Notes: generated from the sequence alone by a model not told the origin. 64,000 nucleotides of DNA from BQOK01 sp048388525 (GCF_048388525.1 NZ_DBGCTQ010000038.1:62001-126000); one strand, 5' to 3'. Shown: positions 31,940-41,260, numbered from the stretch's first letter. Translations and numbers: made by a program.

Positions 31940-32640
31940 ATGCATTATTGCACAAAATGCGGCTGTCCCCTGCAAGACACCATGCGCTTTTGCCCCCGAT
32001 GCGGTCTAAAGGCATACACACCGCAGGCTGGCCCCACCGCCGCTTCCCGCCCGGCAAACACAAGGGGGCCCGGACCTTGACGCGGCCAGCGGGGCTTCGC
32101 CCGTTTCCAGCGAGGCGCTGGGCCCGGACCTTGGCGCGGCCGGCAGGGCTTCGCCCATTTCCGGCGAGGCGCTGGGCCCGGACCTTGACGCGGCCGGCAG
32201 GGCTTCGCCCATTTCCAGCGAGGCACTGGGCCCGGACCTTGGCGTGCCGAAGCCGGCACACAAGTTGCGCGGCCTTTTGCTCACCATCCTTTTTTGGGTG
32301 CTTCTTCTGCCCCTCGCTGCCATTGTTGCCGTTGCAAAAAGCCCCAAGCTCAAAACGCCGGTCAAGCTTTTCCTCATCGCCCTCATCACCGGGGCCACCT
32401 TCCTCCTTTGCACGCCAAAGCAGGGTTCGCCCGCCTCCGGCGCAGCCGGCGCCGGCGCTTCGGCCGCCTCGCCCCCCAGCAGCGTGGCCAGCGCTTCCTC
32501 CAGTTTCCCGGCACAGTCCGCCCTGCCGGCCAAGGCTTTGTTTTCTATATACAATTTCCAATAAAGCCCTGCGGCTGGATTTTATAAATACCTGCGAACA
32601 GATCGGAATGGACCCCGAAAATGAAAGCAAAGGCGCGTTT
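31940..32640 (+). pseudogene. Decayed zinc-ribbon, repeat and membrane-segment protein
   Basis: Three in-order pieces in three frames. Frame at 31940 starts ATG behind AGGAGG and encodes a zinc ribbon (YCTKCGCPL, FCPRCGLKA), stopping at 32078-32080. One base over, the frame from about 32061 runs through three copies of an 18-residue repeat (LGPDL, RASPIS, SEAL) into a transmembrane segment (KLRGLLLTILFWVLLLPLAAIV) and stops at 32562-32564. A third frame then reads LDFINTCEQIGMDPENE, which I recall as the start of the C-terminal domain of zinc-ribbon membrane proteins in Clostridia; it is cut short before the terminator. Two frameshifts plus truncation fit decay. A sequencing slip at the GGGGG run (32064-32068) could explain only the first. 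Confidence 0.65.
32066..32243 (+). repeat. 54-bp tandem repeat, three full copies and one partial
   Basis: Units start at 32066, 32120 and 32174, with a 16-base partial at 32228. Each unit is 18 codons, so copy-number change would keep the frame. Copies differ at only a few positions. On the minus strand the same repeat opens long but non-coding frames. Confidence 0.9.
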
Positions 32641-32644
32641 CGGC

Positions 32645-32682
32645 AAAAAGCGGCATGGCCCCGGGGCCATGCCGCTTTTTTT
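32645..32682. terminator. Bidirectional terminator
   Basis: A 36-base perfect palindrome with AAAAA and TTTTT ends lies between the decayed plus-strand gene and the minus-strand NSS transporter stop, and serves both. Confidence 0.85.
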
Positions 32683-32733
32683 AAATCATAGCCGCCTTTT
32701 TGCGGGCGGCGCGCTTTTTTACAAAATCCAGCT

Positions 32734-34116
32734 TCACCAGCGGAAAATGCTCTTGATGAACAGCAGCCCCACGATCACCGGCAGCACATAGGTCACATAC
32801 CCCCGGATCCAGCCGGGCACCTTCAGGCCCTTGCCCTGGTTTGCCTCGGCCTGGTAATTTTTGAAGCCCCAGCCCACCCGGCTGATGCAGAAAAACAGGT
32901 AAACCAGGCTGCCGCCGGGCAGCAGGATGTTGCTCACCAGATAGTCCTCCAGGTCCAGCACCGTGCTGCCCGTGCCCAGGGGCGCAAAGCCGGACCACAG
33001 GTTATACCCCAACACACAGGGCAGCGAGATGGCCGCCACCACCAGCCCGTTCACCAGCGCCGCTTTTTTTCGGCTCCAGCCGGTGGCGTCCATGGTGCAG
33101 GCCAGAATGTTTTCAAACACCGCCACAATGGTGGAAAACGCCGCAAAGCTCATGAACAAAAAGAACAGGCTGCCCCACACCCTGCCGCCCTTCATGGCGT
33201 TGAACACGTTGGGCAGGGTGATAAAGATCAGTGGGGGGCCGCTGTCCGCCGGAACATTGTAGGCAAAACACGCCGGGAAGATGATCAACCCGCTCACAAA
33301 CGCCACAAAGGTGTCCAGCAGGGCGATGTTCACGCTCTCGCCCAGCAGGCTGCGCTGCCGGCCCAGGTAGCTGCCAAAGATCAGCATGGCGCCGATCCCC
33401 AGGCTCAGGGTAAAAAAGCTCTGGTTCAGGGCCGCCACCACCACGTTCAGTGTGGCTTTCAGGGTCTCCATCGGGGTGTCCTTCACCATCACCGAAAAGT
33501 CCGGCACCAGGTAAAAGCGCGCCCCCTCGGTGCCGCCCGGCAAAAACAGGCTGTTTACCGCCAGCACCACCATGATCACCAGCAGCGCCACCATCATCCA
33601 CTTGGTGATGCGTTCCACGCCCCTTTGCAGGCCCAGGGAACACACCGCAAAGCCGGCCGCCACCACGATCAGCATCCACAGGCCCATGGTGCCCGGCTGG
33701 CCCAGCATCCTGTTGAAGGCGCCGCCCACCCCCGCGGTGTCCAGCCCCGACAGCTCGCCCCGCACAAAGCGGTAGAAATAATACAGCATCCAGCCCGCCA
33801 CCGTGGTGTAAAAGGCCATCAGCACATAGTTGCCCAGCATGGCCACCTTGCCGTGCCAGTGCCATTTGGTGCCCTTGGGCTCCAGCTCCTGGTAGGCCAT
33901 AACGCAGCTTTTTTTGCTGGCGCGGCCAATGGCAAACTCCATGGTCAGCACCGGCACACCCACCGCCGCCAAAAACAGCAGATACAGCAGCACAAACGCG
34001 CCGCCGCCGTTCTGCCCCACCACATAGGGGAAGCGCCACACATTGCCGATGCCGATGGCGCACCCGGCGCTGAGCAGCAAAAAGCCCAGGCGCGAGCCGA
34101 AGGTCTCTCTTTTCAT
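32734..34116 (-). CDS. Sodium-dependent transporter of the NSS (SNF) family
   Basis: 460 residues with 11 to 12 helices. TM1 has the NSS signature SAGCAIGIGNVWRFPYVVGQNGG (sodium and substrate site, residues about 13-35). GVPVLTMEFAIGR follows as in LeuT-like proteins. These proteins import amino acids or related amines with Na+. Bacterial NSS members commonly have about 11 helices, as this length suggests. The ATG at 34116 fits the family; the open frame upstream is not conserved-looking. Substrate cannot be assigned. No clear operon partner. Confidence 0.9.
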   Translation of the reverse strand: MKRETFGSRLGFLLLSAGCAIGIGNVWRFPYVVGQNGGGAFVLLYLLFLAAVGVPVLTMEFAIGRASKKSCVMAYQELEPKGTKWHWHGKVAMLGNYVLMAFYTTVAGWMLYYFYRFVRGELSGLDTAGVGGAFNRMLGQPGTMGLWMLIVVAAGFAVCSLGLQRGVERITKWMMVALLVIMVVLAVNSLFLPGGTEGARFYLVPDFSVMVKDTPMETLKATLNVVVAALNQSFFTLSLGIGAMLIFGSYLGRQRSLLGESVNIALLDTFVAFVSGLIIFPACFAYNVPADSGPPLIFITLPNVFNAMKGGRVWGSLFFLFMSFAAFSTIVAVFENILACTMDATGWSRKKAALVNGLVVAAISLPCVLGYNLWSGFAPLGTGSTVLDLEDYLVSNILLPGGSLVYLFFCISRVGWGFKNYQAEANQGKGLKVPGWIRGYVTYVLPVIVGLLFIKSIFRW

Positions 34117-34198
34117 GATCCGCAATTTCCTCACGATCCGCCGGGCCGGCGCCGCCTTCCCGTGCGTCTTTTTCTGCACTTTAACGCAGTGCTCCTCT

Positions 34199-34227
34199 AT
34201 TATAACGAAACACGCTGCACCGCGCAA
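34199..34227 (-). promoter_or_regulatory. Promoter of the NSS transporter
   Basis: -10 TATAAT (34199-34204) and -35 TTGCGC (34222-34227) with a 17-base spacer on the minus strand, about 80 bases before the start. The rest of the 255-base gap holds the GH25 terminator only. Confidence 0.6.
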
Positions 34228-34334
34228 GCATCAAACCGCCGCATTTTTGCAAAAAGCAGCAGGAAGGCCGCTTTTACCTTCGCCCTTTCCTCCACGGGGC
34301 CCCCGGCCCTCCCACCGATCGGCCTTCAGCACAA

Positions 34335-34367
34335 AGCCCCCCGGAAGCTGTGCGCTTCCGGGGGGCT
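34335..34367 (-). terminator. Terminator after the GH25 muramidase
   Basis: AGCCCCCCGGAAG pairs with CTTCCGGGGGGCT around a seven-base loop, followed by TTTGTG on the minus strand; it lies five bases after the stop. Confidence 0.85.
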
Positions 34368-34371
34368 GCTG

Positions 34372-36450
34372 TTAAAAGTTGCGCTTGCTCACGTTCATGT
34401 CCACATTGTTCGGAATGCCGGGCACCCGCCCGGAGCTGGTGTACTGCCAGATGTCGTAATTGTAATCAAAGGTCAGGTTGTCCCGGTACTGGGCGATCCA
34501 GATGCTGTACTGGCTGATGTTGGCGATGTTCAACTGGTTGTAGAACCAGGAGGCATAACTGTATACGCCCGCCCGGTAGCCCGCATTTTGGATGGTCTCG
34601 CAGAACGCCACCGCGTTGGCGGTGCGCTGGTTGCGGCTGATGTTGTCGGCCCGGCCGGTATCGCCCGCCACCTTTTCGGTGTCGAAGTAGATGGGGTAGC
34701 TGATGTTGTAGCCGCTGCACAGGCGCAGCACCATGCTGGCCTCCTCCACGGCCTCGACCTCGTTCACCGCCTGGCTGTAGAAATACAGGCCCACCTTCAG
34801 GCCCGCCGCGGTGGCGCCCCGGATGTTCTGGCGGAAGGTGGGGTCCTCCACCAGCGCGCCCGTGCCGTAGCCCCGGTAGCCCACCCGGATGATGGCAAAG
34901 TCAATGCCCGAGGCCTTGACCTGGCTCCAGTTGATGTTGCCCTGGTATTTGGACACATCCACACCCTTGTACTTGCCGGAAACGACCACCTCGCCCTCAA
35001 ACTTGCCGTTGCCGTCGAACTTGTAGCGCACGCCGGCGATCACCTTCTCACCGGTGACCTTTTTGTGGGTGCTGGGGTCATAATACGCCTGCTTGTCGCT
35101 CTTGCTGGGGTACCAGCCGCTGTACAGGTTCTCCACCACCACCGTGCTGGCGGTCAGCATAAACCCGCTTTGCGCCACAACCGTCCTCTGCGCCTCGTCG
35201 TACAGCTGCAGGGTGTCCGGCTGGGGGGTGGTTCCCGGCGTAGGCGCCGGGCTCGCCGTGGGACTCGGCGTCGGGGTAGCGGTGGGGGCCGGGGTAGGCT
35301 CGGCCGTGGGCTCCGGCGTGGGCTCAGCCGTAGGCTCGGCGGTTGGCACCGGCGTGGGCTCGGCCGTGGGCTCCGGGGTGGGAATCTCGGTGGGGGGCAC
35401 AGGGCTCTCCACATTGCTGGCAGAGGACGAGCCGCTCTCGGCCTCATCCGCATAGGCTGTGGGGAAGAACAGGCTGGCCAGGCTGAAGCCCATCACGCCG
35501 CCCACGCTGGCGGGCGCCGTTTTGTCCAGGGTGGCCTTTACCGCAAACTTGTTGCCGTTTACGTCGGTCTTTTGATCCGCCTCAGCCACATAGTAGTTAC
35601 TGCGGCTGCCGTCGGCGTTTTTCAGGTACCACTTGCCGTTCTGCTGGATAAAATTCGTGGCGTTCAGCAGGTAAACATTGGCGTTCACCGGTTCCACTTT
35701 GCTGTCGTTGTAATCGTAATCGTTTTTGGTGGGCTGGTCCTTGGTTGGGTCGAAATCGCTGCTGGTCTGGTCGTCGATGACCTTGTTGTCGTTCACGATA
35801 TCGCCCGCGCCCACCTCGCTCTCGGTCTTGATCTTGTCCTTCACGGCCTCGGTGTCGGCCTTGTAGGTGACCTTTTCGGTCACCGAGGCCGTGGCGGGGC
35901 CGGGCACCACGTACCCCTCGCGCTCGGTCACGGTGATGGTGTAATCCCCCACCGCCGCCTCCTTGATCAGCAAAGTGCCGGTCTTGGGGTCGATGTTGTA
36001 GGTGGTGATCTCTTTTTGCGGTTTGGACGAGGACGCTCCGGAAGAAGAACCCGCTTTGCTGTTGCTCTTCTTCGGGGCCGTGTACTTGAGCGTTACCTCA
36101 AAATCCTCGCCCAGCACCGGCGCGCCGGTCTCGGCATCCATTATTGTGATGCCCAGGCTCTGCTGCACGGCGGTGGCCTCCAGTGCAAGCTGCACGGGGG
36201 CCGGGGTGGCCGTCGGCTCCGGCGTGGGGCTGGCCGTGGGGCTCAGGGTGGGCGCAGCCGTGGCGGCCAGGCTCGCGCTGCCGGGCTGGGAAGCGCTGTT
36301 CGCCCCCGCGTTTGCCGCGGTCACTGCAATGCCCGCCCCGGTGCCGACCACCAGGACCACCGCGCAGCACACTGCCAGAATGGCCTTGTACAGGGGCACC
36401 CGGGCCAGCCGGCTGGGCGAAAAATATCGGGAAAGGTCTTTTTTGTTCAT
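34372..36450 (-). CDS. Membrane-anchored GH25 muramidase with proline-rich linker
   Basis: 692 residues. A short cytosolic N-terminus and a transmembrane helix (about 18-42, AILAVCCAVVLVVGTGAGIAV) export and may anchor the protein. A Pro/Thr/Glu stretch follows, then a beta-rich domain of prealbumin/SpaA style (about 95-200, GTLLIKEAAVGDYTITVTE). A second region ends in a long PTPEPTAEPTP repeat (about 345-405). The C-terminal GH25 lysozyme domain (about 495-692) has GVDVSKYQGNINW and the DxE motif in IYFDTEKV. It hydrolyses the MurNAc-GlcNAc bond in peptidoglycan. Probable role: cell-wall remodelling or daughter-cell separation. It is transcribed alone. Confidence 0.9.
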   Translation of the reverse strand: MNKKDLSRYFSPSRLARVPLYKAILAVCCAVVLVVGTGAGIAVTAANAGANSASQPGSASLAATAAPTLSPTASPTPEPTATPAPVQLALEATAVQQSLGITIMDAETGAPVLGEDFEVTLKYTAPKKSNSKAGSSSGASSSKPQKEITTYNIDPKTGTLLIKEAAVGDYTITVTEREGYVVPGPATASVTEKVTYKADTEAVKDKIKTESEVGAGDIVNDNKVIDDQTSSDFDPTKDQPTKNDYDYNDSKVEPVNANVYLLNATNFIQQNGKWYLKNADGSRSNYYVAEADQKTDVNGNKFAVKATLDKTAPASVGGVMGFSLASLFFPTAYADEAESGSSSASNVESPVPPTEIPTPEPTAEPTPVPTAEPTAEPTPEPTAEPTPAPTATPTPSPTASPAPTPGTTPQPDTLQLYDEAQRTVVAQSGFMLTASTVVVENLYSGWYPSKSDKQAYYDPSTHKKVTGEKVIAGVRYKFDGNGKFEGEVVVSGKYKGVDVSKYQGNINWSQVKASGIDFAIIRVGYRGYGTGALVEDPTFRQNIRGATAAGLKVGLYFYSQAVNEVEAVEEASMVLRLCSGYNISYPIYFDTEKVAGDTGRADNISRNQRTANAVAFCETIQNAGYRAGVYSYASWFYNQLNIANISQYSIWIAQYRDNLTFDYNYDIWQYTSSGRVPGIPNNVDMNVSKRNF

Positions 36451-36585
36451 ATGTACTGATCCTCCGGGTCAATGCACCAAAGCAGAAGTCAAAAAAGCGC
36501 AAAACAGCGCTGTATAAGCGGTTTTAGTATATCACAGCGAGTATAAAAAGGACAGGGTTTTCCAGTATTTTTCACAAAAAGATAA

Positions 36586-36622
36586 AAAAGCGGGGCAAAA
36601 TTTACGGTTTTGCCCCGCTTTT
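36586..36622 (-). terminator. Terminator after the DUF3810 gene
   Basis: AAAAGCGGGGCAAAA pairs with TTTTGCCCCGCTTTT around seven bases, followed by TT on the minus strand, about 24 bases after the stop. Confidence 0.88.
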
Positions 36623-36645
36623 ATTACAAGCCTGAAACAACTCGG

Positions 36646-37785
36646 TTACAAGGGCGGCTGCCCGGCCTGCGCCGCCGCTCCGTACCGCGCCACTAAAAGA
36701 TCCACGCAGGCGCCATAGCTGGCCAGCCCCAGCGCCTGGCCGTATCCCTGCAAAAATTCCTCATAGCCGCCCTGCACCAGGGTGGTGACCGGCGAGCGGA
36801 AGGCGTCCCAATAGGCATTGTTCTGCCGGATATCCGCCCGGCAGCCTTCGTCCAGCTCGTCCCATATCTCCTGCCAGGCCTCCGGGTCGGCGGAATAAAG
36901 CGCGCTGGACAGGTGCGAGTAGCCGAACAGCCACCCGGAATATCGGTAGACCGGGTCCTCAGAGGTCAGGCAGGCGGCAATGCCCAAAAAGTTCGCCTCC
37001 TGCTCGGGCGCCACCCCCCGCTGATGCGCCATCTCGTGGGCCACCGTGACCGGCAGATACACCCCGGGGCAGTGCACATTCAGGGTGCTCTCGCCAAGGT
37101 AGGGGAACAAATACCCCGTAAAGCCCGCCGCGCTCATGAACCAGGAATAAACCGCGGGCTTGGGGGTCCGGTCCGGCCCCTGCAAAAAGGGCCATTCCCG
37201 CACCAGCGGGTCATAAATGCCCTGTGCACCGGCAAGAATGGCCGCCGTATCCCCCTCAAAGCAGCCGTCTGCGCCGCGCTGCACCCCGGCCGCCGTGCGG
37301 GAAGCGCCCTGGGCAAACCACCGGGTGGTTGCCGCCAGCGCTTCCCCGCTCACCGGCGCGGGCTCGAGGCCGCTCTTTTGCGAAAAACCTGTGCCGTAAT
37401 AGTGCACCCCCCAAAGGGCGCAAACGCCCGCGTAGCCCCACACCACCAGGGCCGCCAGGCTGATCAGCCTCCGCCCCAGCACGCGCCGCCCCTCCAGCTG
37501 TTTTTGCACCGTGCGCACGGCCATAAAGATCAGCCACAGGCCCAGCGCCGTGCACAGCGCCTCGCACAGCGAAAAGGGCAGCGGGTCCGCCGCCGCGCCC
37601 CAAAACCGCTTCCAGGGGGCGGCCGCATAGCGGATAAACCAGTCCATGCAGGCGGTGCTGCCCCGGGTGGCCCAGAACAGGCACAGCGCGGCTCCGCCAG
37701 CCAGCAGCGCGCCCACAGGGCCCTTGTTTTCGCGCAGATACCGCTTTGCGCGCAGCCATTGCAGCCTTTTCCAGGAAAGATGCAC
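36646..37785 (-). CDS. DUF3810 membrane protein with HExxH metalloprotease-like motif
   Basis: 379 residues. Three hydrophobic segments at the N-terminus (about 23-43, 60-85, 95-120) are followed by a soluble domain with VAHEMAHQRGVAPEQEANFLG, a zincin-type HExxH with a downstream Glu. This is the DUF3810 arrangement. The domain would face outside. Zinc binding is inferred; the substrate is unknown. The GTG at 37785 is preferred, since the frame upstream of it (to 38034) runs through the promoter. The divergent DUF6709-like gene begins 145 bases away. Confidence 0.8.
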   Translation of the reverse strand: MHLSWKRLQWLRAKRYLRENKGPVGALLAGGAALCLFWATRGSTACMDWFIRYAAAPWKRFWGAAADPLPFSLCEALCTALGLWLIFMAVRTVQKQLEGRRVLGRRLISLAALVVWGYAGVCALWGVHYYGTGFSQKSGLEPAPVSGEALAATTRWFAQGASRTAAGVQRGADGCFEGDTAAILAGAQGIYDPLVREWPFLQGPDRTPKPAVYSWFMSAAGFTGYLFPYLGESTLNVHCPGVYLPVTVAHEMAHQRGVAPEQEANFLGIAACLTSEDPVYRYSGWLFGYSHLSSALYSADPEAWQEIWDELDEGCRADIRQNNAYWDAFRSPVTTLVQGGYEEFLQGYGQALGLASYGACVDLLVARYGAAAQAGQPPL

Positions 37786-37824
37786 CCTGCCGCCCCCGTT
37801 CGTTTCGTTTCTTTTTATTCTACC

Positions 37825-37853
37825 ATTATAATAAATTTTTCGTCCGGCGTAAA
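37825..37853 (-). promoter_or_regulatory. Promoter of the DUF3810 gene
   Basis: -10 TATAAT (37825-37830) and -35 TTTACG (37848-37853) on the minus strand with a 17-base spacer, 40 bases before the GTG. On the plus strand, TTGCAA and TACACT (about 37860-37890, 18-base spacer) may drive the divergent gene. Confidence 0.6.
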
Positions 37854-37930
37854 CAGCCTCTTGCAAAGCACCGGCATAATATAGTACACTAAAGTTATAA
37901 CGCACGCAAGTGCTGTGTTGGGAGGAAATC

Positions 37931-38989
37931 ATGTTACAGGAACTGAAGAAGCAAAGCCTCAAGCGGGTGCTTCCCGCCGTGATCCTGCTGGCGGTGTTCG
38001 CCGCCGTCTGTCTGGCCCTGGGCGGCGCCGGCATGGTGGACCTGGTCAGGGGCCCGGACTGGCTGTACGACTATTACGGCGAGGATCTGGAAGGCCGCTA
38101 TGTGGAGGCCGACGTCTACGTGGTGTACGACTGGTACGCCGAGACCACCAGCCGCCGCGAGGGCAGCAGTGTCGAGACCACCAAAAGCCGGGATTTCATC
38201 ATCGACGCCAACGACATGGAATACATCGCGCTGGAGGTCCCGGCAGCGGATCTCAAACGGGTGGAGCAGCAGATGTACGACAGTTGGGATTACCTGGACG
38301 ATGTCACCGATGACCTCACCACCTACTACCACATCGAGGGCACCGTGGAGCGCATGGACGCCGAGACCCTGGGCCTTTACACCGAGTTTCTGGCCGACGG
38401 CGGCACCCTGGACGACGCGTTCCTGCCCTACATCATCCGGCAGGGCAAGGTGCACGGCATGGATAAGGCTTTCTCGGTGTCCATGTGCGTCATCGGTCTG
38501 GCCCTGCTGGTGTGGCTGGCGGTGCTGCTGATCAAGGCGCTCACCGGCGGCTACCAGAAATCCATCAAGCGCCGTGCGCTGGCCCAGGGGGACCTGCCCC
38601 TCTTGGAAGAGTTCTACATTGCCGCCGAGCCGCTGCACGGCGTGCGCAGCGACGGGCGCTGGGTGCTGTTCAACCAGGGCCCCAAAACCATTCTTCTGGA
38701 CGCGCCAAACGTGCTGTGGGCCTATGTGCACCGGCTTACCCACCGCACCAACGGCATCAAGACCGGCACCACCTGGTCGGTGCAGCTGCGCACCGGCGAC
38801 CGCAAGGTGTACACGCTCGGCGCCAAAAACGAGGAGCAGGCCCGCGAGCTCCTGCAAATGCTCGCCGCCAGCATGCCCCACCTGGTCACCGGCTACAGCG
38901 ACGCGCTGAACCGCCTGTTCAGCCAGGACCCGGCGCGCTTTGCCACCATCCCCACCGACACAGCCCTTCAGCAGGAGCTGTTCGGCTGA
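37931..38989 (+). CDS. Two-helix membrane protein, DUF6709-like
   Basis: 352 residues. TM1 is about residues 14-35 (VLPAVILLAVFAAVCLALGGAG). An outside domain of about 130 residues, acidic and Tyr-rich, follows (DWLYDYYGEDLEGRYVEADVYVVYDWY). TM2 is about 185-207 (VSMCVIGLALLVWLAVLLI). A cytosolic PH-like domain of about 140 residues closes the protein (GVRSDGRWVLFNQGPKTILL). The pattern fits DUF6709 from memory, with moderate certainty. ATG at 37931 follows GGAGGAAATC. Function unknown; it stands alone and is divergent from the DUF3810 gene. Confidence 0.75.
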   Translation: MLQELKKQSLKRVLPAVILLAVFAAVCLALGGAGMVDLVRGPDWLYDYYGEDLEGRYVEADVYVVYDWYAETTSRREGSSVETTKSRDFIIDANDMEYIALEVPAADLKRVEQQMYDSWDYLDDVTDDLTTYYHIEGTVERMDAETLGLYTEFLADGGTLDDAFLPYIIRQGKVHGMDKAFSVSMCVIGLALLVWLAVLLIKALTGGYQKSIKRRALAQGDLPLLEEFYIAAEPLHGVRSDGRWVLFNQGPKTILLDAPNVLWAYVHRLTHRTNGIKTGTTWSVQLRTGDRKVYTLGAKNEEQARELLQMLAASMPHLVTGYSDALNRLFSQDPARFATIPTDTALQQELFG

Positions 38990-39003
38990 GCCTGCCCAAA
39001 ACA

Positions 39004-39041
39004 AAAACCTGCCGCAAACCGAAAGGATCGCGGCAGGTTTT
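39004..39041. terminator. Terminator after the DUF6709-like gene
   Basis: AAAACCTGCCGC pairs with GCGGCAGGTTTT; TCTTG follows on the plus strand. It also lies downstream of the minus-strand GH36 stop (39068). Confidence 0.8.
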
Positions 39042-39067
39042 CTTGTTGAATGCGCTCTGTCAACGCT

Positions 39068-41260
39068 TTAGATGTGCCGTAATTGCACTTGAACGGAGGG
39101 GTAATCTCCCCGCATGGGGGGCAAAACCAAACCGGCGCTCATAAGCGCCGCGCCTGTATACCGCCCACCCTGTTCATCCGTGTACACGCCGGTCGGCTCC
39201 AGTCCCCTCAATTTCACATAGAGGACCGGCGGGTTTGCGATGGGCTCCCGTACCACAATTGTAACGAGCGAAATGCATCGATCCTCCGAAACCACCTGCC
39301 ATGCCGCAAACCAGTGATTTTTCCGGGGGTCTGTCAAGCGATGATATTCCCCCAATTGGTGAATGGCCCATTGTTCCTTGAATTGTGCGATCTGCCGTTT
39401 TATCTGCCGCTTTTCCTGCGCATCCAGCCGCGTCAGGTCCATCTCATAGCCAAAGCTGCCGGCCATGGCAACAAGCCCTCTCGTTGTCAGCGGTGTTGTC
39501 CGCCCAGTCTGGTGATTGGGGCAGACCGAAACATGGCTGCCCATTGTTTTCATTGCAAACCCAAACGAGTTTCCGTATTGGATTGCAAGCCGGTCGATCG
39601 CGTCGGTATTGTCGCTGGCCCACACCTGGGGCGAATAATATAGCATCCCCGCATCGTATCGTCCCCCGCCGCTGGCGCAGCTCTCGATCAGCAGCTCCGG
39701 AAAGGCCTGTACCAGCCGCTCCAGCAGCGCGTACACCCCCAGAATATACCGGTGCCAAACCTCGCCCTGGCGGTGCGCAGGCAGCTCATCACTGTACGCA
39801 TTTGTGATGCTCCGGTTCATATCCCATTTGATATATGCAAGATCTGCTTCGCGGATGATCTTTGCCATGCAGTCAAACAAATAGTCCTGCACGGCGGCAA
39901 GGCCCATGTTCAGCACGCACTGGCTGCGGCTGGTCGCATTCGCCCGGCCCGGCATCTTCAGGCACCACGCGGGGTGCTCATCCATTAAAAGGCTTGCGGG
40001 GCTTACCATTTCCGGTTCAAACCACAGCCCGAACTCAAGGCCCATGCCGCGCAGTCGTCGGCCAAGGCAGCCCAGGCCGCCTTTCAGCTTTTCGGTGTTT
40101 GCAAACCAGTCCCCCAGGCTGGTGGTGTCGCTGTTTCGCCTGCCAAACCAGCCATCGTCCAAAACAAGCATTTCAATGCCCACTTCCTTGGCAGCTTCAG
40201 CCAGGGCCAACAGTTTCTCAGTATCAAAATCAAAATAGGTGGCTTCCCAGTTGTTCACAAGGACCGGGCAGCGTTTCGTTTTATACGGCCCGCGCACCAA
40301 GTGCCGAAGCTGGAAGCGGTGGAGTTTATTCGACATTTCCGCCAAACCGTTTGTGCTGTAACAAATCAGAACTTCCGGGGCTTGAAATGCTTCCCCTGCT
40401 TTTAACTCCCAGCTAAAGGTCTGCGGGTCGATCCCCATTACAAAGCGTGAGGAATCGGTTTGATCCACCTCCACCTGGGCCATAAAACTGCCGCTGTATA
40501 CCAGCGAGAACGCGCAGCACGCACCGCTGGTTTCCGTGGCGCCGGCGTCACACAAGATCACAAAAGGGTTGTGGTGAGGGCTCGAAGCACCGCGGGCGCT
40601 TTCGACCCGGATCTTGCCGTGGCGCAGAGCCGTTCGCTCCAAATTGCGCTCTCCCATATGGCGGCCATAAAAAGTGATCACATCCTTTTGAACCGGCAGC
40701 GGGTCGTCCAGGCACATGGAAAGCGCCCGATCCAACATGAGCGTGTGGGCGCCCTGGTTGCTGACTCTCGCAGCGCGGGCAAGGATATCATATTCTTCGA
40801 AGACGGAATATTGCAGCGTGACGCAAACGCCGCTTACAGCGTCCTCCAAATCGATCTCCAGTGTATCCACCTGTTCCGGATCACCATAAGAAGCGGGCAG
40901 CCCGGCAAGCGCCTTTTTGCCCTTATAAATGCGATGTTCACTGTATCTCAGGTCCGCGGCAACGCTGCCGTCCGCATTGCGCACATCCAGGCAGCTTTCC
41001 CGGAAGTCTCCCACGCCAAACGTGGAATACTCCTGCGGCAGAGTATCCACTGAAAGGGTCCGGTCCCCCTCTGCGTCCGGCGGGTTGGCGGCAAAACCGC
41101 GGTCCTGCGGCTGTATGAGAAAAGATAGGTTCTGCCCTTCTATCCGGTCGCCGTAGTAGCAATGCAATAAATAGCGGTGGCTTTCCACGACCATTTGATA
41201 GGTGGACGTTTTTGTGTGCAGCGTAAAAGTTTTATCTCTTTCGTTGTACTGGATGCTCAT
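39068..41260 (-). CDS. Alpha-galactosidase, GH36
   Basis: 730-residue cytosolic retaining alpha-galactosidase, full family length. The nucleophile is D480 in IKWDMNRS and the acid/base is D550 in WASDNTDAID, close to the positions known for Geobacillus AgaA. NNWEATYFDF, LDDGWFGRR and SCASGGGRYDAG are all intact. It removes terminal alpha-galactosyl units from melibiose, raffinose and related sugars. Last gene of the alpha-galactoside operon, separated from the GH97 gene by a terminator hairpin that would lower its expression. ATG at 41260 follows GAGGATA. Confidence 0.95.
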   Translation of the reverse strand: MSIQYNERDKTFTLHTKTSTYQMVVESHRYLLHCYYGDRIEGQNLSFLIQPQDRGFAANPPDAEGDRTLSVDTLPQEYSTFGVGDFRESCLDVRNADGSVAADLRYSEHRIYKGKKALAGLPASYGDPEQVDTLEIDLEDAVSGVCVTLQYSVFEEYDILARAARVSNQGAHTLMLDRALSMCLDDPLPVQKDVITFYGRHMGERNLERTALRHGKIRVESARGASSPHHNPFVILCDAGATETSGACCAFSLVYSGSFMAQVEVDQTDSSRFVMGIDPQTFSWELKAGEAFQAPEVLICYSTNGLAEMSNKLHRFQLRHLVRGPYKTKRCPVLVNNWEATYFDFDTEKLLALAEAAKEVGIEMLVLDDGWFGRRNSDTTSLGDWFANTEKLKGGLGCLGRRLRGMGLEFGLWFEPEMVSPASLLMDEHPAWCLKMPGRANATSRSQCVLNMGLAAVQDYLFDCMAKIIREADLAYIKWDMNRSITNAYSDELPAHRQGEVWHRYILGVYALLERLVQAFPELLIESCASGGGRYDAGMLYYSPQVWASDNTDAIDRLAIQYGNSFGFAMKTMGSHVSVCPNHQTGRTTPLTTRGLVAMAGSFGYEMDLTRLDAQEKRQIKRQIAQFKEQWAIHQLGEYHRLTDPRKNHWFAAWQVVSEDRCISLVTIVVREPIANPPVLYVKLRGLEPTGVYTDEQGGRYTGAALMSAGLVLPPMRGDYPSVQVQLRHI

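Noticed and set aside
32066..32243. CRISPR array
   Set aside because: The units are contiguous and codon-multiple with no distinct spacers.
31878..32630. A 250-residue minus-strand frame with KVRAQRLAGNGRSPAGR repeats
   Set aside because: The repeats come from the 54-bp DNA repeat read backwards; the promoter, zinc ribbon and helix all point to the plus strand.
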